Source of the DNA: an uncultured Shinella sp.
Lineage (GTDB): Bacteria; Pseudomonadota; Alphaproteobacteria; Rhizobiales; Rhizobiaceae
Reading direction: 5' to 3'
Assembly: GCA_946481465.1 (NCBI GenBank)
Contig: CAMLOC010000329.1
Span: forward strand, 1-5,051
Length of the DNA: 5,051 nucleotides
Position 1 is the stretch's first letter, and each line of letters begins with the position of its first letter. The notes under the pieces were generated by a model. It was not told where the DNA came from and did no database searches. It saw nothing but the letters and a program-made list of their open reading frames with translations. Both the position numbers and the translations under genes were made by a program. Shown here piece after piece: positions 1 to 4,551 of the stretch.

Positions 1-14
1 GAAAACAAAGAAAT

Positions 15-55
15 CCAGAGTCTGTCAGATTCAGAATGAACCTGACAGACTCTGG
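15..55. repeat. Near-perfect 41-nt inverted repeat (hairpin)
   Basis: The arms CCAGAGTCTGTCAG (15-28) and CTGACAGACTCTGG (42-55) are perfect 14-bp reverse complements. Inside them, TTCA (30-33) pairs with TGAA (37-40) around a GAA loop, after a single A/C mismatch at 29/41. This gives 18 pairs in 41 nt. No T-run follows on the + strand. On the - strand a T-rich stretch (complement of 1-14) follows the hairpin. It could terminate a gene outside the window, be a dispersed palindromic repeat, or be an operator; the sequence alone does not decide. Confidence 0.75.
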
Positions 56-154
56 GACCTGTTCCATCCGAAACAGCGCCGCCCGGTCCCACATGCGACA
101 GTCACCCTACTGGATGAAATGGTTCGTCCATCGACTGGTAGAGAGGAGACTGAA

Positions 155-391
155 ATGCGCAAGTTCATCATGTCCGCCGTTGTCGCGACCATCGCAGCGG
201 TATCCTTCGCCGCCCCCTCGCAGGCTGGCGGCTTCTATTTCGGCTTTGGCGGCGGCCATGGCTGGGGCGGCCATCACCACGGCTATGTCAGCCACTACTA
301 CGGCCATCACCGCCATTGCTTCTGGAAGAAGATCAAGCGCTACAACAAGTGGGGACACGTCGTCTACAAGCGCGTGAAGGTCTGCCGTTAA
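155..391 (+). CDS. Small secreted Gly/His-rich protein, function unknown
   Basis: This 78-aa protein starts with a typical Sec signal peptide: MRK, a hydrophobic core at about residues 5-20, and a probable signal peptidase I site after S-Q-A (residues 22-24). The predicted mature part is 54 aa. It has a Gly/His/Tyr-rich stretch (residues 25-54) and then a basic tail (58-78, with KKIKRY and YKRVKV) bounded by two cysteines, C55 and C77, that could form a disulfide. Nine histidines lie in the mature part. The start at 155 is chosen because AGGAG (144-148) sits 6 nt upstream and the signal peptide begins there; an in-frame ATG at 119 would add 12 residues before the signal peptide and has no clear ribosome site. 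The gene is monocistronic, with a terminator directly downstream. Similar short exported proteins with a basic Cys-ended tail occur in rhizobia, from memory and without known function. Metal binding or envelope association is only a guess. Confidence 0.8.
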   Translation: MRKFIMSAVVATIAAVSFAAPSQAGGFYFGFGGGHGWGGHHHGYVSHYYGHHRHCFWKKIKRYNKWGHVVYKRVKVCR

Positions 392-432
392 GCCTCGGCG
401 CCGGCGCGATTTTTCCCCGCAAACCATCCCTC

Positions 433-458
433 CCCCGGCCGCTTCGCGGCCGGGGTTT
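433..458 (+). terminator. Rho-independent terminator of the small secreted-protein gene
   Basis: A perfect 10-bp GC stem CCCCGGCCGC (433-442) / GCGGCCGGGG (446-455) encloses a TTC loop and is followed by TTT. It begins 41 nt after the stop codon of the small gene and lies before the oxygenase promoter, so it should insulate the two units. The T-tract is short, as is usual in GC-rich alphaproteobacteria. Confidence 0.8.
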
Positions 459-492
459 CGCCATTTAGAAAACATGCATCGTTCGCAACCTA

Positions 493-507
493 TTCCTTTT
501 GAAGGAA
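493..507. promoter_or_regulatory. Perfect 15-bp inverted repeat upstream of the oxygenase promoter
   Basis: TTCCTT (493-498) and AAGGAA (502-507) are perfect 6-bp reverse complements separated by TTG. The repeat lies just upstream of a possible -10 element (TATATT, 517-522), where an activator or second repressor could bind. It is short enough to arise by chance, so the regulatory role is inference. Confidence 0.3.
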
Positions 508-516
508 AATCGTGCT

Positions 517-535
517 TATATTGAATGAACGTTCA
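517..535 (+). promoter_or_regulatory. TetR-type operator over the probable oxygenase promoter
   Basis: TGAATG-AA-CGTTCA (522-535) fits the two-fold symmetric pattern TGAAYG-NN-CRTTCA; it also contains the perfect palindrome TGAACGTTCA (526-535). It abuts a -10-like TATATT (517-522) and lies 20 nt before the oxygenase start codon, a position suited to repression. I see no convincing -35 element. The 17-nt stretch 519-535 matches 3448-3464 at 15 positions, and that second copy is in the other control region of the window. The CGTTCAAT-type half-site recalls operators of BetI and other TetR-family regulators; assigning it to BetI is inference from memory. Confidence 0.6.
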
Positions 536-545
536 GCAAAATAAT

Positions 546-551
546 GGGGAG
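546..551 (+). promoter_or_regulatory. Ribosome binding site that decides the oxygenase start
   Basis: GGGGAG lies 4 nt upstream of the ATG at 556. Another in-frame ATG at 544 overlaps this site and has no purine-rich sequence ahead of it (only GCAAAATA), so initiation at 556 is preferred. Confidence 0.65.
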
Positions 552-555
552 CGAC

Positions 556-1752
556 ATGAACGAGATGATCCGCGATATCAGTGTTCCGAACGACTGGGAC
601 AGGAGCGGACTTCCCGGCTGGTGTTATCACAGCCCCGCCCTTCTGGAGCTGGAGAAGCAGCATGTCTTCCGCGAGCACTGGCAGATCGCCTGCCATGTCT
701 CCGACATTCCCGAGCCCGGCAACTACCTCGCCATGGACGTCGTCGGCGAGCGCGCGCTGATCCTGCGCGGGCAGGACGGCGCGGTGCGGGCCTTCCACAA
801 CATCTGCCGCCATCGCGGCTCGCGCCTCGTCGCCGACGAGAAGGGCAGCTGCCGCAACGCGCTGGTCTGTCCCTTCCACGGCTGGGTCTATAATCTCGAC
901 GGCACGCTGCGCGGCGCCGCCCGCCCGAAAAGCTTCCCGCCGCTCGACAAGAACGAATTCGCGCTGAAGGCGCTGGAATGCGAGGTCTGGCAGGGTTTCG
1001 TCTTCATCCGCTTTGCGCCCGGCCCGCAGCCGTCCGTCGCCGACCTGATGAAACCCTTCGAGGAGGAGCTGGCGCACTACCAGGCGGAAGAAATGGTGCC
1101 GACCGGCGATATCTGGACCCAGGAGACGCCGGTCAACTGGAAGTCCGTGCGCGATGTCGACAACGAGGGCTATCACGTCGCCATGGCTCACCCCGCTTTG
1201 CAGGACCTCTACGGCTCGACCTACTATGACGAGCCCTTCGTCGACGGCCTCTGCCGCTCCTTCGCCACCTACAACCCGCATGCCGGCCGGCGCTGGAGCG
1301 TGCGCAACTATGTGAAGATCTCGCCGGAGAACCGGGCTCTGCCCGAACGGCTGCGCAAGGCCTGGATCTATTTCGGCCTGTTCCCCAACGCCGTCATCGC
1401 CGTCACGCCGGAAACCGTGCAGTTCTACCAGGAATTCCCGCTCGGCGTCGGCCGGACGCTGCTGCGCGGCGGCATCTATCGCTACCGGCAGGAGGAGCGC
1501 GCCCATCGCCTCGCCCGCTACCTCGCCTTGCGCATCGACCGCGACACCCAGGCCGAGGACGTCCAGCTCACCGTCTGGTCGAACGAGGCGATGACCTCCA
1601 ACGCCTTTGCCGGCTTCTACCTCTCCGACCTCGAATACGGCGTGCGCACCCATCACGATCACCTGCGCAAGGTGCTGCCGGTGGTGACGTTGAAGGAGGC
1701 GCCGGAGGAGAAGGATATGGCGGAGGCCAATGCCGAGCTGCGGCTAGGCTAG
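556..1752 (+). CDS. Rieske non-haem iron oxygenase, alpha subunit (quaternary-amine type)
   Basis: This 398-aa protein is the expected length for a ring-hydroxylating-type oxygenase alpha subunit. The N-terminal Rieske domain carries both halves of the [2Fe-2S] motif: C84-R-H86 and C105-P-F-H108, followed by GW. The C-terminal catalytic domain has the mononuclear iron ligands H207 and H212 in an EGYHVAMAH motif, and D335 in an AEDVQ motif is the likely third ligand. The residue three before H207, usually an aspartate that bridges the two metal sites (D205 in naphthalene dioxygenase), is glutamate here (E204), as in carnitine monooxygenase CntA. Known relatives demethylate or cleave N-alkylated amines (GbcA, stachydrine demethylase, CntA), so a cytoplasmic monooxygenase of such a substrate is likely; the exact substrate cannot be read. 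It needs a separate ferredoxin-type reductase, which is not in the window. A TetR-type operator precedes the gene, and it converges with the aminotransferase gene. The start at 556 is chosen over 544 by ribosome site spacing. Confidence 0.9.
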   Translation: MNEMIRDISVPNDWDRSGLPGWCYHSPALLELEKQHVFREHWQIACHVSDIPEPGNYLAMDVVGERALILRGQDGAVRAFHNICRHRGSRLVADEKGSCRNALVCPFHGWVYNLDGTLRGAARPKSFPPLDKNEFALKALECEVWQGFVFIRFAPGPQPSVADLMKPFEEELAHYQAEEMVPTGDIWTQETPVNWKSVRDVDNEGYHVAMAHPALQDLYGSTYYDEPFVDGLCRSFATYNPHAGRRWSVRNYVKISPENRALPERLRKAWIYFGLFPNAVIAVTPETVQFYQEFPLGVGRTLLRGGIYRYRQEERAHRLARYLALRIDRDTQAEDVQLTVWSNEAMTSNAFAGFYLSDLEYGVRTHHDHLRKVLPVVTLKEAPEEKDMAEANAELRLG

Positions 1753-1780
1753 GCTTCTCCGATAGGCCGTGGGTGCCGCG

Positions 1781-1810
1781 TGGGTCCTCGGGTCAAGCCC
1801 GAGGATGACG
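1781..1810. repeat. Dispersed palindromic repeat, copy A (hairpin)
   Basis: The element contains TCCTCGGG (1785-1792) and CCCGAGGA (1798-1805), a perfect 8-bp stem with a TCAAG loop. It matches the reverse complement of copy B (1891-1920) at 28 of 30 positions. This CCTCGGGYTTGNCCCGAGGATGACG-like unit is familiar from intergenic regions of alphaproteobacteria, where its spurious translations (PRVKPEDD, SSPRMT) recur in gene predictions. It begins 28 nt after the oxygenase stop codon and may act as that gene's transcript end. Confidence 0.75.
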
Positions 1811-1890
1811 ATAGGAGAGAAGCACGGCGGGCAAAAGCAACATGGCCGCATGCCGCACCGCTTGACAGGTGGGAGCCTCCTCCTCCCCAC

Positions 1891-1920
1891 CGTCATCCTC
1901 GGGCTTGCCCCGAGGATCCA
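1891..1920. repeat. Dispersed palindromic repeat, copy B (inverted relative to A)
   Basis: This copy contains TCCTCGGG (1896-1903) and CCCGAGGA (1909-1916) around a CTTGC loop. It differs from the reverse complement of copy A by two substitutions. It lies 30 nt past the end of the aminotransferase gene, which reads leftwards. Together the two copies form an inverted doublet spanning about 140 bp with an 80-nt spacer (1811-1890) in which I see no gene. The doublet fills most of the convergent gap 1753-1950 and could serve as a two-way terminator or RNA-stabilising structure. Confidence 0.75.
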
Positions 1921-1950
1921 CATCACACGGCAGGCCCAACGCGAAGAGCC

Positions 1951-3375
1951 TCAGCCCTTCCAGAGCCCTTCGCGCACCAGGTCGTCCATCGTCAGCTCGA
2001 TGCCGCGACGCAGGATCGCCGCCATGTCGTCGATCTGGGCCGTGGTGATGGTGAGCGGCGGCGACATCACGCACATGTTGATGAGCGGGCGCACCAGGAG
2101 GCCGAGTTCCTGGCAATGCCGGTCGATGCGCTTGCCGACCTCCAGGTCGAGCGTCAGCGGGTTCTTGCTGACGCGGTCGGCGACGCATTCCACGCAGGCC
2201 ATCAGCCCGAGGCCGCGCACCTCGCCGACCAGCGGCAGTTCCTCCAGCGCTTTCAGGCTCGCCTGGAAATGATCCGTGACGGCGCGCGCATGATCGAGCA
2301 GCCCGTCCTCCAGGATATCGAGGTTCTTCAGCGCCACCGCGCAGCCGACCGGATGGCTGGAATAGGTGAGGCCGTGCGCGAACATCGCCTCCGAATGGTT
2401 CGAGCGGCGCAGTTCCTCGAAAAGGCGCCCGGCGATCATCACCCCGCCGAGCGGGAAATAGCCCGACGTCACGCCCTTGGCGAAGGTGATCATGTCCGGA
2501 TCGATGCCGAAGACCTCCTGCGAGGCGAAGACATGGCCAAGGCGGCCGAAGGCGGTCACCACCTCGTCGGCGATGAAGAGGATGTCGTTGGCGCGGCAGA
2601 GGTCGCGCATGCGCTTGAGGTAACCGGCGGGCGGCACGATGACCCCGCCCGACGCCATGACCGGCTCGGCGATGAAGGCGCCGATCCGCTCCGCCCCCCT
2701 CTCCTCGATGACCGCGCGGAACTCCTCCACGAGGAAATCGCAGAAGGCCTCGACGCTCATGCCCTCCGGCCGGCGGAACGGATCGGGGCAGGAGAGCTTG
2801 ACGACGAGATCGCCGGCGCTGTCCATCCAGTCATGGTCGCGCGGCCGGCCGTTGAGCGAGGCGGAGAGATAGGTCGAGCCGTGATAGCCGCCCTGGCGCG
2901 AGACGATCAGCTTCTTCTCCGGCCGACCCTTCACATTGTTGGCGAACTGCATGAAGCGCAGCGCCGTCTCGACGGCCGAAGAGCCGCCGGTCGTGTAGAA
3001 GACATGGTCGATCCCGTCGGGCGCATGCCCGGCAAGGCGGGCGGAGAGCACGGCGGAGGGCGCGTTGGTCGTGTACCAGGGCGAATTGTAGGAGAGCTCC
3101 ATCGCCTGCGCGGCCATGACCTCGGCCAGTTGTCTGTTGCGGTGCCCCGCATTGACGCACCACATGCCGGCAGGCCCGTCGATCAGGCGGCGGCCGGCGG
3201 CGTCGGTGACATAGATGCCCTCGCCCGCCTCGATGCGCCCGCGCGCCTCCGCGCCGATGGACCCGGAAACCGGCCAGGGCTGCACGAGATGGCGCTCGGC
3301 CAGCCGGGTGACCTCGTCACCGGCCGCCGCGTCGGCACGCAAGTCCTCGTTCGCCGTCTTCGGTATTGCCGCCAT
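1951..3375 (-). CDS. Class III PLP-dependent aminotransferase (omega-amino acid/polyamine:pyruvate type)
   Basis: This 474-aa protein is full length for fold-type I class III aminotransferases, which use pyridoxal phosphate to move a terminal amino group from an omega-amino acid or diamine to a keto acid, usually pyruvate. Visible family landmarks are the phosphate-binding TGGSSAVET (129-137), Y164-H165-G stacking on the cofactor, E237 in AEPV, D270 in ADEVVTAFGR contacting the pyridine nitrogen, the Schiff-base lysine K300 in FAKGVTSGY, and T337 in GLTYSSHP. R429 in LLVRPL matches the position of the flexible substrate-carboxylate arginine of omega-transaminases. It resembles the SpuC, taurine and beta-alanine:pyruvate enzymes; the amine donor is not readable. 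The start at 3375 is chosen because GGAGAGGG lies just ahead of it; an in-frame ATG at 3387 overlaps that site. It is divergent from the ABC importer and shares its control region, which suggests a joint pathway. Confidence 0.9.
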   Translation of the reverse strand: MAAIPKTANEDLRADAAAGDEVTRLAERHLVQPWPVSGSIGAEARGRIEAGEGIYVTDAAGRRLIDGPAGMWCVNAGHRNRQLAEVMAAQAMELSYNSPWYTTNAPSAVLSARLAGHAPDGIDHVFYTTGGSSAVETALRFMQFANNVKGRPEKKLIVSRQGGYHGSTYLSASLNGRPRDHDWMDSAGDLVVKLSCPDPFRRPEGMSVEAFCDFLVEEFRAVIEERGAERIGAFIAEPVMASGGVIVPPAGYLKRMRDLCRANDILFIADEVVTAFGRLGHVFASQEVFGIDPDMITFAKGVTSGYFPLGGVMIAGRLFEELRRSNHSEAMFAHGLTYSSHPVGCAVALKNLDILEDGLLDHARAVTDHFQASLKALEELPLVGEVRGLGLMACVECVADRVSKNPLTLDLEVGKRIDRHCQELGLLVRPLINMCVMSPPLTITTAQIDDMAAILRRGIELTMDDLVREGLWKG

Positions 3376-3377
3376 GT

Positions 3378-3385
3378 CCCTCTCC
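3378..3385 (-). promoter_or_regulatory. Ribosome binding site that decides the aminotransferase start
   Basis: On the - strand GGAGAGGG (3385 down to 3378) sits 2 nt before the ATG at 3375, with its GGAG core 6 nt before it. The alternative ATG at 3387 overlaps this site and is preceded by an AT-rich stretch with no comparable purine run. Confidence 0.65.
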
Positions 3386-3400
3386 ATCGATCATTCATCA

Positions 3401-3433
3401 GAAATAATTTCGAACAACGATATGAAATATTTC
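3401..3433. promoter_or_regulatory. Tandem AT-rich palindromes upstream of the aminotransferase gene
   Basis: GAAATAATTTC (3401-3411) and GAAATATTTC (3424-3433) are both perfect palindromes (the first around a central A), and each is followed by G on the + strand. Their centres are about 22.5 bp apart, close to two helical turns. They lie 26-58 nt upstream of the aminotransferase start, in the leader or promoter. They could bind a second dimeric regulator; AT-rich promoter composition is the simpler alternative. Confidence 0.35.
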
Positions 3434-3447
3434 GTTTTTCCATATCA

Positions 3448-3470
3448 TATTGAATGTTCGTTCAATCAAT
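3448..3470. promoter_or_regulatory. TetR-type operator in the divergent aminotransferase/importer control region
   Basis: TGAATG-TT-CGTTCA (3451-3464) repeats the operator-like motif found upstream of the oxygenase, with the same half-sites and only the two central bases changed. The symmetry extends outward to ATTGAATG (3449-3456) and CGTTCAAT (3459-3466), with one mismatch between arms. The site is 73 nt upstream of the aminotransferase start and about 170 nt upstream of the permease start, so one site could control both directions. I cannot place a confident -35/-10 pair for either direction. A TetR-family regulator, perhaps BetI-like, is inferred from the motif shape. Confidence 0.6.
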
Positions 3471-3511
3471 ATTGCAGAAATGGGGCTTGATTTCAACGAG
3501 GATTTCGGCGC

Positions 3512-3637
3512 ATGCTGTCAATCAGGGAACAGGAGGGCGCCCGAAACGGAGCGCCCCAAGCCGAAAAGGCGCAGCGCATGGGAACCGGAAATCTCACGCT
3601 CTATGAAAGTTGTCGTCGCGGGAGCTTCGGCCGATGA
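3512..3637 (+). CDS. Possible 41-aa leader ORF coupled to the importer operon
   Basis: An ATG at 3512 opens a 41-codon frame preceded by GAGGA (3498-3502) at 9 nt. Its TGA (3635-3637) overlaps the permease start ATG (3634) as ATGA, the same coupling seen between the two permeases. The peptide begins MLSIREQEG and ends RRGSFGR; it has no membrane segment or motif I recognise. About 63% of its codons end in G or C, visibly less than in neighbouring genes, and it uses agg and cga, so coding pressure is weak. It may be a real leader peptide that sets translation of the permease, or a chance ORF in the untranslated leader. Confidence 0.3.
   Translation: MLSIREQEGARNGAPQAEKAQRMGTGNLTLYESCRRGSFGR
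3535..3556 (+). other. Hairpin in the leader of the importer operon
   Basis: GGGCGCCCG (3535-3543) can pair with CGG (3547-3549) and GCGCCC (3551-3556), with an AAA loop and one bulged A at 3550, giving 9 pairs. No T-run follows, so it is not a standard terminator. It lies inside the possible leader ORF and 78 nt before the permease start. It could influence translation or mRNA stability; GC-rich DNA often forms such stems by chance. Confidence 0.35.
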
Positions 3638-4551
3638 CGGCGGCGGCGTTCGGCGCAGTTGCCGACACGCCCTCCCCCGGGAGGCGCAAGGCCTGGATGC
3701 GCAGCGAGGAGGCCCGCGGCCTCGCCCTGATATCACCGACCTTCCTCTATGCGCTGGCGCTGCTCTTCCTCCCGGTCCTCATCGTCATCGCCTACAGTTT
3801 CTGGACCCAGAACTATCTCGACATCGACCGCACCTTCACGCTGGAAAACTACCGGCAGGCCCTCACCGAGCCGATCTACCGCGACCTGTTCATCCGCTCG
3901 CTGTGGATATCCCTGACGGTCAGCATCGTCACCGTCGTCTTCTCCTATCCGATCGCCTGGTTCATCTCCTTCCACGGCGGGGTGCACAAGAACCTCTGGC
4001 TCTTCCTCGTCACCGTGCCCTGCTGGACGAGCTACCTCCTGCGCGTCATGTCCTGGAAGGTCATCCTCGGCTATGGCGGCGTCATGAACACCGGCCTCAT
4101 CTCGATAGGCCTCATCGACAAGCCGATGACCTCGCTGCTCTACAATTCCAACGCCGTGGTGCTCACGCTGGTGCATAGCTGGGCCGCCTTCGCCATCCTG
4201 CCCATCTACGTCTCGCTGCAGAAGATCGACCGCACGCTGATCGAGGCGGCGCGCGACCTCGGCGACAGCCGCCTCAAGGCCTTCCTGCGCATCACCCTGC
4301 CGCTCTCGCTGCCGGGCATCATCTCCGCCTTCCTGATCGTGATGATCCCGACCGTCGGCGACTATGTGACGCCGCGCCTCGTCGGCGGCAAGGACGGCGT
4401 GATGATCGCGACCGCCATCCAGGCGCAGTTCGGCAAGGCCGCCAACTGGCCGCTCGGCGCGGCCCTTTCCGTCACCACCATGGTGCTCGCCTCGCTGGCC
4501 GCCGCCGCCGTCGTGCTCGCGCTGAAATCCGCCGTCAGGAGGATCCGATGA
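3634..4551 (+). CDS. ABC importer permease, PotB/PotH-like
   Basis: This 305-aa inner-membrane protein has about six hydrophobic segments (roughly residues 30-57, 89-113, 121-141, 172-195, 229-250, 277-297). It carries the EAA loop that docks on the ABC ATPase: E204-A205-A206, G210, and the closing L222-P223. The IPTVGDYVTP stretch after the loop is typical of PotB/PotH and related permeases of spermidine/putrescine-type importers, a group that also includes opine and other amine transporters. The start at 3634 is preferred because GGGAG (3620-3624) precedes it at 9 nt; a TTG at 3610 would add eight residues. It is the first clear gene of an operon whose next gene overlaps it by ATGA. The ATPase and periplasmic binding protein should lie outside the window. 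The substrate is not readable; the neighbouring amine-catabolism genes suggest an N-containing organic cation or amine. Confidence 0.9.
   Translation: MTAAAFGAVADTPSPGRRKAWMRSEEARGLALISPTFLYALALLFLPVLIVIAYSFWTQNYLDIDRTFTLENYRQALTEPIYRDLFIRSLWISLTVSIVTVVFSYPIAWFISFHGGVHKNLWLFLVTVPCWTSYLLRVMSWKVILGYGGVMNTGLISIGLIDKPMTSLLYNSNAVVLTLVHSWAAFAILPIYVSLQKIDRTLIEAARDLGDSRLKAFLRITLPLSLPGIISAFLIVMIPTVGDYVTPRLVGGKDGVMIATAIQAQFGKAANWPLGAALSVTTMVLASLAAAAVVLALKSAVRRIR
4537..4551 (+). promoter_or_regulatory. Strong ribosome site and ATGA overlap coupling the two permeases
   Basis: AGGAGG (4537-4542) lies 5 nt before ATG 4548 and sits inside the last codons of the upstream permease. The start ATG (4548-4550) overlaps the upstream TGA (4549-4551). 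This implies coupled translation and balanced amounts of the two subunits of a permease heterodimer. Confidence 0.85.

Noticed and set aside
111..130. Small hairpin (TGGATGAA / TTCGTCCA with one G-T pair) in the leader of the small secreted-protein gene
   Set aside because: It is only 8 pairs with a wobble and has no match to a known riboswitch or thermosensor; chance is a sufficient explanation.
36..475. Open frames on both strands overlapping the small secreted-protein gene (36-377 + and 107-475 -)
   Set aside because: They are Ser/Arg- or Ala-rich frames without ribosome sites. The frame at 155 has an AGGAG site, a signal peptide and a terminator after it.
490..1662. A 390-codon open frame on the - strand opposite the oxygenase
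   Set aside because: It is antisense to a well-supported Rieske oxygenase gene and shows no motif; long antisense frames are expected at this GC content.
1780..3453. A 557-codon open frame on the + strand opposite the aminotransferase
   Set aside because: It is the antisense shadow of a GC-rich gene with clear catalytic motifs on the - strand. Its product is Arg/Ala/His-rich without recognisable domains, and its start lies in the dispersed repeat.
3450..4178. A 242-codon + strand frame overlapping the first permease
   Set aside because: It is out of frame with the permease, Pro/Arg/His-rich, and starts inside the operator-like palindrome. The permease frame carries the EAA loop and membrane segments.
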